NCBI GenBank assembly: GCA_963708575.1
Contig: CAVPTB010000007.1
Coordinates: forward strand, 992,001-1,056,000
DNA length: 64,000 nucleotides
Reading direction: 5' to 3'
DNA from: DASVWZ01 sp963708575
GTDB taxonomy: Bacteria > Acidobacteriota > Terriglobia > Terriglobales > Acidobacteriaceae
Below the pieces are notes generated by a model. The model was given only the letters and a program-made list of their open reading frames with translations. It made no database searches and was not told the origin of the DNA. Positions 1 to 9,120 of this stretch are shown piece by piece. A program made the position numbers and the translations under genes. Positions within the stretch are counted from its first letter, which is position 1, and each line of letters begins with the position of its first letter.

Positions 1-1
1 T

Positions 2-757
2 GGAATCTATTTTTATAACAACTGGTTCCATGGCCAGCTTTCCGGCAACTGTTCGAGCGGATTCATATTCATGGAGGGCGGCACAGGAACGCCGTCTCAC
101 GCTTCGAATTCCTACTGGTGGAATAACGTGTTTGATGCGTCTCAGACAGACAGCATCAATGCCAACGGATGGGTCGGGATCTTCTCCGGCGAAAGCGGAC
201 AGACTTTCTTCGTGAACAACACCATGGTGGCGGCCAACGGTACAGATAACGATGTGTGTTATGCAATGGGCCCCCTGGTTAATTTCACCTTCGAGAACAA
301 CGTAGTCAACAATTGCGGCCTGCAGATCAAGTTGTGGTCTTTGACCGGTACCACCACGGTCGACTACAACGTGTATGGAATTTCTTGCCAAAACGGCGGG
401 AATTGTTTCGCCTGGGACAACAAGTTCGAAGGGAATTTCCCGACTTGGAAGTCGGCTACCGGCTTTGATTCCCACAGCTTGTTCAGCATGACCCCGAACA
501 TGAATTCCAATGGCACGCCGCAGTCCAACTACATTGGGATCCAGCAAGGCGCTAATCTGACGGGTCTGGCAACGCAGAAATTGGCGAGTCTAGCCAACGA
601 CACAACCCAAGGAAACACGCGCACACCGTTTCAGCGCCCTACGGGCACCTGCTCGTCGCAAGGATCCGCGAGCTGCTGGGATATCGGCGCGTATCAGTAT
701 GGTACGGGCGATCCGCCGCCGGCACCGCCGACCGGACTACAGGCAACGGTGCAGTAG
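2..757 (+). CDS. Secreted right-handed beta-helix protein, C-terminal part
   Basis: The reading frame is open from the window edge, so the 5' end lies outside. The visible ~251 residues are rich in Asn, Gly, Ser, Thr and aromatic residues, with short repeated strand patterns such as FVNNTMV and FENNVVNNC. This spacing is typical of parallel beta-helix (pectate-lyase-like or PbH1) proteins. Several Cys pairs suggest an extracytoplasmic location. The protein ends in a proline linker (PPPAPPTG) and a short LQATVQ tail, as in secreted acidobacterial beta-helix proteins. Its substrate cannot be told; cell-surface polysaccharide binding or cleavage is possible given the EPS cluster that follows. 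A strong hairpin lies 52 bases after the stop. Confidence 0.6.
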   Translation, partial: GIYFYNNWFHGQLSGNCSSGFIFMEGGTGTPSHASNSYWWNNVFDASQTDSINANGWVGIFSGESGQTFFVNNTMVAANGTDNDVCYAMGPLVNFTFENNVVNNCGLQIKLWSLTGTTTVDYNVYGISCQNGGNCFAWDNKFEGNFPTWKSATGFDSHSLFSMTPNMNSNGTPQSNYIGIQQGANLTGLATQKLASLANDTTQGNTRTPFQRPTGTCSSQGSASCWDIGAYQYGTGDPPPAPPTGLQATVQ

Positions 758-808
758 GATCCAGATTTGAGTTTCAACGAAACTTAAAGTAGAAAGAACC
801 CAGTCAGA

Positions 809-840
809 GTGGTGAAGCCTGGTCAGACAGGCTTCACCAC
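809..840 (+). terminator. Perfect 13-bp hairpin after the beta-helix gene
   Basis: GTGGTGAAGCCTG (809-821) and its exact reverse complement (828-840) enclose a 6-base loop. No T-run follows, so this is either an intrinsic-like terminator lacking its U tract or an RNA-stabilising 3' hairpin. It separates the beta-helix gene from the EPS operon that starts near 929. Confidence 0.6.
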
Positions 841-928
841 GACATCCTAAAGACAATTGAAGTTCCTTCCTGATCCGGTCCGATAAACAGACGCTACCAC
901 TGATCTCTTCCCGCTCGATGCTATTAAT

Positions 929-2506
929 GTGTCAATGACCCAGCAGAACACCAAGTCTTCTCCATCTCACCACAACCTTGCCTCGTCCATCGGGAGGAAC
1001 ACCCTCTTTGGAGTGCTGGCGAATGGCGCTCAGGTCGCCACCAGACTGGTGACTGTTCCGGTCGTAATTCACCACTTAGGACTCGGTGGGTACGGAATCT
1101 GGAACATCATCATGATGACCGCCACGTACATGAGATTCGGCAGCGTGGGGGTGAAGACGGCATTCCAGAAATATGTGGCCGAAGCCACGGGGACGGGCGA
1201 CTACGAAAAGGCTAACCGCCTGCTCAGCACTGGCTGTGCAGTGATGCTGGGGCTATCGTTGGCAGTGTTGGTTCCGGTTTCGTTCTACTCTCGTCGCATA
1301 GCGACTTTGGCCGGCGTGCCGTCTGAGTTTTTGACCTCGGCGGCTGGGGCGATATCGTTGTTGGCGGTCATCATGGTGATGGCGAATGTGGGCGCCGCAT
1401 TCGAATCCATCGTGATGGGTGGGCATCGGATTGACCTGGTACGGAAATTTGGAACCGTAACAACCGTCTTGGAAGCCATTGCAATTCTGGTTCTCTTGCA
1501 CTACGGATACGGTTTGTTCGCGATGGCTGGGGTAATGGGTGTGTCTGAGCTCGTCTATATCTCCTGTTGCTTTCTGGCCTCGCGGCGCATCGTGCCTGAG
1601 ATCCGAGTGGCACCACAGTTTTGGAGCAACGGCGTTCTGTATGAGCTTTTTAGATTCGCGGGTAGCTATCAACTCGTTAATCTTCTCGAAGTTCTTTACG
1701 CATCGCTGCTGCCGTTTGCGATTCTAAGAACATTTGGAGCTAACTCGGCTGGTGTCTACGCGGTCGTTACACGGGTGGTTACGTCTGCCGGGATGCTTTT
1801 GGAAGCCTTTTTACCGCCGATCCTTTCGGGGGGAACCCTGGTATTTGCTTCCGGCTCAGCGGAACGGATGCAGGCATTGGTGACGAAAGCATTCAAGGTC
1901 ACACTTGTGCTGTCCCTTTTCCCGTTGGGCTTTATGTCAGTATTCGGCACGACCGTAGCGTATGCGTGGACTGGACAAATGGATCCATCGTTTCGAGCCG
2001 CGTTCTGGTTGGTGTGCGCGCGTGCAGCATTCGCATCGTTTTCGCTACTCGCACTGGTACTGTACCGGGTCTCAGGGAAAGCGCTTCTGGATAACGTTCG
2101 CCAGGTCTTAAGAATTCTTATCATTCTTGTAGTAGCTTTCTTTGCGCGGCAGCTTCGGATTTTATGGAGTTCTTGGCGGGCATGGCGGTGGCGGAATTGG
2201 CGGGCATGCTGTTCATGCTGTTTGCTCTTACACGAACCTTCCACCTATTCCGCGCCCAGTCCCTGGTACCAGATACAGTGAGATTGACGATTGCTGCAGG
2301 TTTGATTCTCGGTGTCGGGTGCCTTGGCGTCCTATATACCGCTACCTGTCGACGCGAGTGGACGCTTGTCTGCGACGTTAAAACTTGTGGAGATTCTCGT
2401 AGCTTGCGTACTTGTATCCTGGCCGTTGCTTCTGAGGACTGGTGCGGTGACCGCGGCAGAAGGTAAGGCGTTGTTTGGATCCTTTCTGCCACAACGAAGC
2501 AGTTAG
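929..2506 (+). pseudogene. Wzx-type polysaccharide flippase (MATE-like), two compensating frameshifts
   Basis: This is an integral membrane protein of the polysaccharide-export (Wzx/RfbX) family, which flips lipid-linked repeat units across the inner membrane. Residues 20 to about 405 carry many hydrophobic segments and the usual N-terminus (IGRNTLFGVLANGAQVATRL). The frame is lost at about 2145-2160, where it becomes Arg/Trp-rich with no membrane character. Good membrane sequence (MEFLAGMAVAELAGML) then continues in the next frame to about 2330 and returns to the first frame until the stop at 2506 (LKLVEILVACVLVSWPLLL). The conceptual full protein is ~525 aa, normal for the family. The start is GTG 929 or ATG 935; neither has a clear ribosome site. 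It is either a pseudogene or the sequence has two single-base errors. Confidence 0.7.
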
Positions 2507-2521
2507 CGAATCTCCTGGACT

Positions 2522-3215
2522 GTGCCAATATTTGTGACGACTCAACCACATCTTGAGAAGCTGCCGAGCGAGGGCCCGCTCGCGGCGATGAGACGTGCGA
2601 TCACCAAACTGCACACCAGTTGGCTACGGGCAAGCTATCCGTTCGTTCAGTTTGGACAAGGTGTATCGATTCATCATTCGTGCGAGGTTTACGAGGGCAG
2701 CGTCACAGCACATTTCGTTGGGCGACAACATCTTTGTCGGAAGCGATGCGTGGTTGAATATCGTTCTCGAATCGGCGACCGAAGGGGCAAAGATCGTGCT
2801 CGGAGCGGGTTGCAAGATCGGGAGGCGGTCGACGATTTCGGCGAAAAATTACATTGAGCTTGGCAAAGACGTATTGTTGGCACCGTCGGTTCTGATCATG
2901 GACCACAATCACGAATATTCGAATCCCAATCTCCCGATTCACTCCCAAGGTTGCAGCGAAGGTGGGAGAATCGTGATCGAAGAGAATTGCTGGCTGGGTC
3001 ATGGAAGCGTGATCTCCTGCGGCAGGGGCGAAGTAGTGATCGGGCGGAATAGCGTGGTGGGGGCAAATAGCGTGGTGACGAAGAGTTTTCCGCCGTTCAG
3101 TGTAATCGCCGGAAATCCAGCCAAGCTGGTCCGACGCTTTGATGAGAGTAGCGGGAAGTGGGTTCGAGTCAGCGACGAGAGCAACGATAAATTCCATGTC
3201 AACGCAACTTATTGA
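2522..3215 (+). pseudogene. Left-handed beta-helix acyltransferase (WbbJ-like), frameshifted near 2700
   Basis: Hexapeptide-repeat O-acetyltransferase that would acetylate a sugar of the EPS. The first part, from GTG 2522 or ATG 2588, reads a family-like N-terminus (SYPFVQFGQGVSIHHSCEV). After about 2690-2705 the conserved sequence moves to the +1 frame (ISLGDNIFVGSDAWLN, then the hexapeptide rungs and the MDHNHEYSNP loop holding the catalytic His). The downstream frame alone also gives an ORF from 2595, but its N-terminus is not family-like. The ending (AGNPAKLVRRFD) is typical. The 3' end overlaps the next gene by 20 bases, which supports an operon. A single-base indel is the simplest explanation. 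Confidence 0.7.
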
Positions 3216-4165
3216 TCAGGTAACTTCCGGAACGGTTCGCAGCGCAGAACAGGTGTGTCCGATCTGCGGAGCCGGCGATGTCTGTAGTTTTCTCACGGCT
3301 CCGGATCGATATCACGGGCGGCAGGTGGTCTATGAATTGATGCGCTGCCATGCTTGCTCGGTGGTGTGGCTGAAGAATCCGCCGACTCCGGAGGAAATGG
3401 CCCAGCACTATGGCTCGAACTATGACGCCATGATTGCCTTGTCGGGTGAAGAGGCCATCGAGGCTTACTGGCGCGGGCCGCGAAATACTCTGCTGAAGTA
3501 CAAATCCGGGGGCTCCATTCTCGATATGGGATGCAGTTCAGGCGGATTTCTGTCGTCGCTCAAGGGAGACTGGAAGCTGCACGGAATCGAGATTTCGAGC
3601 GAAGTCGCGGAAAGGGCGCGAAAGCGAACCGGGGCTGAGGTGTTTGTTGGCGACGTGCTCGACGCTCCGTTTGCTCCCGGGAGTTTCGACGCGATCACCT
3701 GTTTCCACGTGTTCGAGCACATGTACCATCCGCGCGAGGTTATGCAGCGGGTGTCACAGTGGCTTCGTCCCGGCGGAGTGTTTGTGACCTACATGCCGAA
3801 TATTGACTCGGCAGGGCGGCGGATTTTCGGATCGTACTGGTACGCGCTGGAATTGCCGCGGCATCTTTATCACTTTTCGCCGGTTTCGTTGAGCAATGTG
3901 GCAAAGGCGGTCGGGTTGGAAACGGTATCGGTCACGACGGACCGGGAAGTGTTCATCGAATCGAGTTGCCGCTACATCATCGATGAGAGCCTGAGCAAGG
4001 TGGGAATTGTACGGACGCCGATGGCGAATGCCAGGCGCGCCCAGCTTGCCGTTTCGAGTGGTGAGGAAAGCATTTCGCATGACGGCGCTGCCGGTGTTGG
4101 AGGCGATGGCCGGTATGGCGGGTGACGGCGAGACGATTCACGCCGTGTTTAAGAAAGCGATCTGA
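3196..4165 (+). pseudogene. Class I SAM-dependent methyltransferase with zinc-ribbon N-terminus, frameshifted near its 3' end
   Basis: An N-terminal CPICG...CHAC zinc-ribbon-like stretch precedes a Methyltransf_11/23-type Rossmann domain. Motif I is SILDMGCSSGGFL and motif II-like is FDAITCFHVFEHMYHP; these belong to the family of sugar or nucleotide-sugar C-methyltransferases seen in EPS loci. I place the start at ATG 3196, since the upstream in-frame residues are coded by the acyltransferase 3' end. The uninterrupted frame ends at 4125 with a Gly-rich tail. The family-like tail (LPFRVVRKAFRMTALP ... HAVFKKAI) is in the next frame from about 4046 and stops at 4165. That stop overlaps the ATG of the following gene as TGATG, strong evidence that the +1 frame is the ancestral end. 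Confidence 0.7.
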
Positions 4166-5601
4166 TGCCAGAGGGTCCAGCACAGAGTCATTATTTCGGC
4201 GGCGGCGCGACGGAAACCATGTTGAGCCCCATCGTGCTGGTGGGGCTCATCATTTCACTGGTTCTGGTCGCGGTGTTGCCGCGAAGATATGTGATCGTGC
4301 CGATGCTGTTGATGGCATTTCTGGTTCCGGTTGGCCAGTCAGTTTATGCGGGCGGCGTGCACTGGTTGGTATTGCGGATTGTGGAACTGGTGGGCATTCT
4401 GCGGTTCACGATTACCAAGTTCACCTCGAAGAAAGCATTCCTGGCAGGTGGATTCACTACCATCGACAAGGCCCTTCTGATATCCGTGGTGTGCCAGGCG
4501 ATCGGCACCTCGCTGCAGTACATGGACCCGGGGGCCCTGGTGAATCAGTTCGGGTTCCTGGTCGACATGCTGGGCGGATATTTTCTTCTACGGGCGTTGA
4601 TCTGGGACGAATCGGACGTTTACCGGACGCTGAAATGGCTGGCGGCGCTCGCCTTGTTCCTGGGTGCGTGTATGGTCTGGGAACAGGTGCACCTATTTAA
4701 TATTTTCGGCCAAATCGGACTGGGGAGGTTCGTCCCGGAGATTCGCGAAGGGAAGATCCGCTCGCAAGGCGTGTTTCAGCATTCGCTGACGGCCGGAACT
4801 TTCGGCGCAACTTTGCTGCCGCTCTTCTTTTTGTTGTGGAAATACGGCAGAGCAAAAGCCATGGCGGCGGCCGGAATGGTCGGATGCACGGTCATGACGA
4901 TCTGTTCGAATTCCAGCACTCCACTACTGGCGTATGTTGCCGGTTTGTTCGCGATGTGTTGCTGGCCCCTGAGAAAGAAGATGCGCGCCATCCGCTGGGG
5001 AATTGTGGCTGTGCTGCTGACGCTGCAGGTAGTGATGAAGGCGCCGTGCTGGTTCATCATCGCGCATATTGACCTGACGGGAGGATCGTCGGGATACCAC
5101 CGGGCGGAACTGATCGATCAATTCATACGGCACTTCAGTGACTGGTGGCTGATCGGCACCAAAGACGCGGGCACCTGGGCGTACGATCTGTGGGACCAGC
5201 AGAATCAATATGTGAGTGTTGGCGAGGGTGGCGGATTGCTGGCATTCGTCTTCTTCATCGCGATGATCACGTATACGCTGCGAAAAATCGGAATGGCCAG
5301 GCGAACGGTTCAAGGCAAGAGGAAAGAATGGTACTTCTGGTTTCTCGGGGCTGCGATGTTCGCAAACCTGGTGGCCTTCTTCGGGGTGAACTACTTCGAT
5401 CAGGTAAAGGTGATCTGGTTTGCCCTGATCGCGTTCATTTGCGCCACCGCCGATCCGATACTCGGGGTGAAAAAAGTGACGGCGGCATCTGTGGAGGACG
5501 AACTGGCGGAATTCGTCTGGTCCGGCGCCGATCAGGGAGAACAAGGGCTTGAGGCGCCAGCAAACCAAGCTTCGCTCCCGCTGGTCGACCGGCTGATCTA
5601 G
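4165..5601 (+). CDS. O-antigen/EPS polymerase-like membrane protein (Wzy/ligase superfamily)
   Basis: A 478-aa polytopic membrane protein with about ten or more predicted hydrophobic segments and a large periplasmic loop region around residues 300-360. This layout is typical of Wzy polymerases and WaaL-type ligases. The Wzy family is poorly conserved, so the call rests on topology plus position between a flippase and glycosyltransferases. The start TGATG overlaps the methyltransferase stop, so translation is probably coupled. A second possible start is ATG 4219, just before the first membrane span. The last ~30 codons (VWSGADQGEQGLEAPANQ...) are hydrophilic and are repeated at DNA level just after the stop. 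Confidence 0.65.
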   Translation: MPEGPAQSHYFGGGATETMLSPIVLVGLIISLVLVAVLPRRYVIVPMLLMAFLVPVGQSVYAGGVHWLVLRIVELVGILRFTITKFTSKKAFLAGGFTTIDKALLISVVCQAIGTSLQYMDPGALVNQFGFLVDMLGGYFLLRALIWDESDVYRTLKWLAALALFLGACMVWEQVHLFNIFGQIGLGRFVPEIREGKIRSQGVFQHSLTAGTFGATLLPLFFLLWKYGRAKAMAAAGMVGCTVMTICSNSSTPLLAYVAGLFAMCCWPLRKKMRAIRWGIVAVLLTLQVVMKAPCWFIIAHIDLTGGSSGYHRAELIDQFIRHFSDWWLIGTKDAGTWAYDLWDQQNQYVSVGEGGGLLAFVFFIAMITYTLRKIGMARRTVQGKRKEWYFWFLGAAMFANLVAFFGVNYFDQVKVIWFALIAFICATADPILGVKKVTAASVEDELAEFVWSGADQGEQGLEAPANQASLPLVDRLI

Positions 5602-5743
5602 AGCTCATAAGACTTAATAGCCACGAGTAGATGTGGATTTCGCCTGGTCCGGCGCCGATCAAGGAGAACAAGTGCTTGAGGCGCCAGCAAACGAAGCTTC
5701 GCTCCCTTTGGTCGACCGGCTGATCTAGAGACTCACAAGACTT
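5508..5743 (+). repeat. Imperfect ~108-bp tandem duplication of the polymerase gene 3' end
   Basis: Copy 1 (about 5508-5615) covers the last ~31 codons, the stop and 14 bases of the polymerase gene. Copy 2 (about 5635-5743) lies directly downstream, separated by ~19 bases. By eye there are about nine differences over 109 aligned columns, including one single-base gap. The second copy is not needed for any gene and looks like a decaying tandem duplication in the leader of the following glycosyltransferase. Confidence 0.85.
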
Positions 5744-5772
5744 GAACTACTTGAAAATCAAGGTTCAACCAC

Positions 5773-6648
5773 ATGGAAATCAAGGATACAAAATACGTCG
5801 TTGTCACTCCGGTGCGGGATGAGGAGAGCTATCTCAAACTGACGGTGGAGAGCGTGATCCGGCAGACGATTCAGCCGGTGGAATACGTGATCGTCAACGA
5901 TGGTTCGAAGGATCGTACTGGTTACATTATCGAGGAGTATGCCCGGCAGTATCCGTGGATTCGCGGGGTGCATCGCGAGGATCGAGGGTATCGCAAATGG
6001 GGCGCGGGGATTATTGAAGCTTTCTATTCGGGATTCGAGGCGCTTCATTGTCGGGATTGGGATTTCATGTGCAAGCTCGACGGAGATCTTTCGTTTGAAC
6101 CGTCTTACTTTGAGGGCACCTTCAAGAAGTTTGCGGCGAGTCCGAAGCTAGGGATCGGAGGCGGCTTTCTCTACCATGTCGAAAATGGTGAGAAGACGCT
6201 GGAGAGGCATCCGACGTTTCATGTGCGCGGAGGCGCGAAGATATACCGCCGCGAGTGCTGGGAAGCAATCGGAGGCCTGTGGGTGGGACCGGGCTCTGAT
6301 ACCGTGGACGAAGTGAAAGCCAACATGCTCGGTTGGAGCACGATGAGTTTCATCGATCTGCAGATGGAACACCATCGCTGGACTGGGGCGGCCTACGGCA
6401 AGTGGGGCGGGATCGCGAAGAACGGGAAGACCGACTACGTATCCGGGTACCATCCTTTATTTGTCCTGGCAAAAGCGGTTGCGCGCATGCCTCAGCGGCC
6501 GTTCGTGATCGGTTCAGTAGCCCTGATTTATGGATACTTGGCGGCGTATCTGGAAAAAGTGCCGCGGGTCGACGATCCGGACTTGATACGTTATCTGCAG
6601 CGTCAACAACTTGCGAAATTGACCGGCAAAGAAACCATCTGGAAGTAA
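5773..6648 (+). CDS. Family 2 glycosyltransferase
   Basis: GT-A fold inverting glycosyltransferase, 291 aa, predicted to add a sugar to the lipid-linked EPS repeat unit at the inner face of the cytoplasmic membrane. The N-terminal nucleotide-binding strand is YVVVTPVRDEESYL, followed by the VIVNDGSKDRT motif and a CKLDGDLSFE segment holding the metal-binding DxD (DGD). There is a weak hydrophobic C-terminal patch (FVIGSVALIYGYLAAYL). The acceptor and donor cannot be told. ATG 5773 has an AAGG about 10 bases upstream. It is part of the plus-strand EPS operon; the 3' neighbour starts 32 bases later. Confidence 0.85.
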   Translation: MEIKDTKYVVVTPVRDEESYLKLTVESVIRQTIQPVEYVIVNDGSKDRTGYIIEEYARQYPWIRGVHREDRGYRKWGAGIIEAFYSGFEALHCRDWDFMCKLDGDLSFEPSYFEGTFKKFAASPKLGIGGGFLYHVENGEKTLERHPTFHVRGGAKIYRRECWEAIGGLWVGPGSDTVDEVKANMLGWSTMSFIDLQMEHHRWTGAAYGKWGGIAKNGKTDYVSGYHPLFVLAKAVARMPQRPFVIGSVALIYGYLAAYLEKVPRVDDPDLIRYLQRQQLAKLTGKETIWK

Positions 6649-6680
6649 GGGGTTGGGTGAGCTTACCTGGGGAGGTAGTT

Positions 6681-7529
6681 GTGCTTAAACGAGTTGTTAA
6701 TTTGATAATCAGTGTGTTTGTGGGAATTGCCGATGGGGTGAAGAGCCTATTGGGCCGGCGAGACTCGACTTGTGTAGTGCTGGCGTATCACTCTGTGACC
6801 GAGAAGGAACGTGCGAAGTTCGCTGCGCAGATGGATTTGCTGATGCGAAAAACCAAGCCGGTAAGCGCTGACATCGAGTCGCTGCCGGGCGACGGGCAGG
6901 CATTTGCGGCGGTAACTTTCGACGACGGATTCCAGAATATTGTGGATAACGCGCTGCCGGAACTAAAGAAGCGCGGGATTCCGTCCACGCTGTTTGTGGT
7001 CACCGAAGCTCTGGGAACGGCACGGGCGTGGGAGCATCGCGGAGGGGACGATACCAGAGATGAGCAGGTCATGTCGGCGGAGCAGATGTGCAAATTGCCG
7101 GCGGATCTGGTGACCATCGGCTCGCACACCATGAATCATTTGTACCTTCCCACGGCAAGCGACGAACAGCGGGCGCAGGAACTGTTGGGTTCTCGCGTAA
7201 AATTGGAGAAACTGCTGGGCCGGGATGTGCGGCTGTTCAGCTTTCCTTACGGGGCGTTCAACGAAGAAACATTGCAGGCCTGCCGAAAAGCGGGCTACGA
7301 CCGGGTGTTTACGGCTCTTCCGGTATTCGCTTTTTCGGGAAGCAGGGAATTCGTGAGCGGACGCGTCGGGACGGCTCCGACGGATTGGCCTCTTGAGTTC
7401 CGACTGAAGCTTGCGGGCGCGTACCGGTGGTTGCCAAAAGCGTATTCCTTGAAAAGACAGCTTCGAGCAGCACTGGGAGCTGGAAAAAAGAGTTCAGTAC
7501 AGATGAAAACCTCACGGAGGGTTGCATGA
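6681..7529 (+). CDS. NodB-type polysaccharide deacetylase
   Basis: Carbohydrate esterase 4 enzyme (~282 aa), expected to remove N-acetyl groups from an amino sugar in the EPS or its precursor. The metal and catalytic motifs are present: TFDDGF at about residues 79-84 and SHTMNH (H149-x3-H153), plus the later FSFPYG segment. A hydrophobic N-terminus (VVNLIISVFVGIADGV) may be a signal anchor. I chose GTG 6681 because GGGGAGG lies five bases upstream; the longer frame reaches back into the previous glycosyltransferase in a shadow frame. Its stop overlaps the ACP start (ATGA), so the two are translationally coupled. Confidence 0.88.
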   Translation: MLKRVVNLIISVFVGIADGVKSLLGRRDSTCVVLAYHSVTEKERAKFAAQMDLLMRKTKPVSADIESLPGDGQAFAAVTFDDGFQNIVDNALPELKKRGIPSTLFVVTEALGTARAWEHRGGDDTRDEQVMSAEQMCKLPADLVTIGSHTMNHLYLPTASDEQRAQELLGSRVKLEKLLGRDVRLFSFPYGAFNEETLQACRKAGYDRVFTALPVFAFSGSREFVSGRVGTAPTDWPLEFRLKLAGAYRWLPKAYSLKRQLRAALGAGKKSSVQMKTSRRVA

Positions 7530-7765
7530 TCGCTACCGACAATCAGAAGCACATCGCGGATGTGCTCACTGAGGTCTTCAAGGCTAAAAATCTGGCGGCG
7601 CCGGCGCTCGGGCCCGACACGATTCTCGACCAACTGGGGTTGGAGTCGTTGGACTTCGCTCAGGCTGTGATCCGGATGGAAGAGATAACCGGGAAAGATC
7701 CGTTTGCCAGTGGAGCGGATTTCCAGATCAAAACACTCTCAGACCTCGCCGTTTTGTACGACTGA
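7526..7765 (+). CDS. Acyl carrier protein
   Basis: A 79-aa acidic four-helix carrier protein. The phosphopantetheine attachment serine is S41 in LGLESLDF, with Glu instead of the usual Asp before it. The start at ATG 7526 overlaps the deacetylase stop (ATGA) and has ACGGAGG just upstream, so it is preferred over an upstream in-frame codon at 7427. It lies at the head of an acyl-activation set (adenylate ligase, SDR, GNAT), so it probably carries an acyl group destined for a sugar or for a reductive step rather than serving fatty-acid synthesis. Confidence 0.92.
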   Translation: MIATDNQKHIADVLTEVFKAKNLAAPALGPDTILDQLGLESLDFAQAVIRMEEITGKDPFASGADFQIKTLSDLAVLYD

Positions 7766-7776
7766 AGTCGCTAAGA

Positions 7777-9120
7777 ATGCTGGGAAATCTTATTTTCGAT
7801 CAGGAATTACCGGGAAGCCAAGTCGCGGTTGCCACCCCAGGAAGGAGCACTACCTGGTCTGAACTCCGCGATGAGGCTCGATCTTTTTTCTCGAATCATT
7901 CGGGGCTGGCGCAGCGGCGGGTGGGATTGTCTTTTTATCCGTCGGCGGCCAGTTATTCTGTCTTAGCAGCCCTCGACAAGCTGTCTTGCGATGTATTTCT
8001 TTTTGATGCGCACTTATCCGACGAAAAAGCTTTGGAACTCGCCCAACAATTCAGACTCGGGGGCCTAGTCAGTAAAGGGGAAAATGGGTCTACCGATTTT
8101 TCAGTCTCCGAACTGGAAGACGAAGCTGAATGGAGTGGCGGCAGTAGCCTGACGATTCTTACCTCTGGGAGCACAGGTATACCGAAAGCGGCACGACACT
8201 CCTGGGACTCGATCAGCAGACCGATTCGTAGCGGAGCTGGAACATCGCCCAAATGGTTGCTCACCTACCGTCCTCATCTTTACGCGGGCTTGCAAGTCAT
8301 GTTGCAGTGCTTTGCGGATCGGGGAACTCTGGTGATTCCCGCCTCCGACATGGACGCGGACGCGATTGTCCAATTCATGACGGATTCCGCCGTGGAGTTC
8401 GTGTCCGCCACTCCTTCTTATTGGCGACGTTTGTTGATGTTCGCGAATGCCGAGACGCTCCGGAGAGTTCCGCTAAAACAAATCACTTTGGGTGGAGAGG
8501 TAATCGATCAGCCGATCCTTGACAAACTGAAAAATTGCTTTCCGGATGCACGGCTAGTCCACATTTACGCCACGACGGAGTTGGGGCGGTGCTTTTCCGT
8601 GAGCGATGGAAAAGCGGGCTTCCCAGTGAACTACCTGGAGAAACCTCTGCCTGATGGCACAGAGCTGAGGGTAAGGGATGGCGAGTTGCAGTTTCGGTCT
8701 GTGAACTCCATGCAAAAGTACGACCCACTCTCAACGCAAGTACAACCTGCTGCAGAATGGTTTGCTTCCGGCGACATGGTGGAAGTCGACGGGGACCGAG
8801 TGCGTTTTGTAGGACGACGCACTGAAATGATTAATGTTGGCGGAAGCAAAGTGTTTCCCGTCGAAGTGGAAAGCGTGATTCGGATTGTGCCGGGTGTGTC
8901 CGATGTGCGGGTGTTTGGCAAAAAGTCGTCGATTGCGGGGGAACTGGTGGCCTGCGAAATTGTCGCGAGCCCGGACCAGGACAGAGAAAAACTGAAAGAG
9001 ATGGTAATCAAGATCTGTCGCGAACGATTGGTGAGTCACCAGCAACCACGGATTATTAAATTGGTGGACCGGATTGATCTGTCATCCGCGGGGAAGACAC
9101 TCCGAACGAAAACCTCATGA
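7777..9120 (+). CDS. Acyl-adenylate-forming ligase (ANL superfamily)
   Basis: A 447-aa AMP-dependent synthetase, shorter than the usual 500-550 aa mostly at its N-terminus. It has the P-loop-like A3 motif LTSGSTGIPKAA (about 128-139), the A5 motif YATTE (264-268), the A7/A8 region SGDMVEVDGDRVRFVGRRTEMINVGG and the catalytic lysine near the end (SSAGKTLR, K440). It probably activates a carboxylic acid and loads it on the ACP 11 bases upstream. The substrate is unknown. It overlaps the following SDR gene by ATGA, so ACP, ligase and SDR form a coupled unit. Confidence 0.85.
   Translation: MLGNLIFDQELPGSQVAVATPGRSTTWSELRDEARSFFSNHSGLAQRRVGLSFYPSAASYSVLAALDKLSCDVFLFDAHLSDEKALELAQQFRLGGLVSKGENGSTDFSVSELEDEAEWSGGSSLTILTSGSTGIPKAARHSWDSISRPIRSGAGTSPKWLLTYRPHLYAGLQVMLQCFADRGTLVIPASDMDADAIVQFMTDSAVEFVSATPSYWRRLLMFANAETLRRVPLKQITLGGEVIDQPILDKLKNCFPDARLVHIYATTELGRCFSVSDGKAGFPVNYLEKPLPDGTELRVRDGELQFRSVNSMQKYDPLSTQVQPAAEWFASGDMVEVDGDRVRFVGRRTEMINVGGSKVFPVEVESVIRIVPGVSDVRVFGKKSSIAGELVACEIVASPDQDREKLKEMVIKICRERLVSHQQPRIIKLVDRIDLSSAGKTLRTKTS

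Noticed and set aside
4122..4700. 192-codon plus frame overlapping the start of the polymerase
   Set aside because: Shadow frame of a membrane protein: Arg/Gly-rich with no domain, whereas the other frame has clear membrane spans.
6333..6680. N-terminal extension of the NodB deacetylase frame
   Set aside because: It is read antiphase inside the preceding glycosyltransferase; the GTG at 6681 with GGGGAGG upstream explains the real start.
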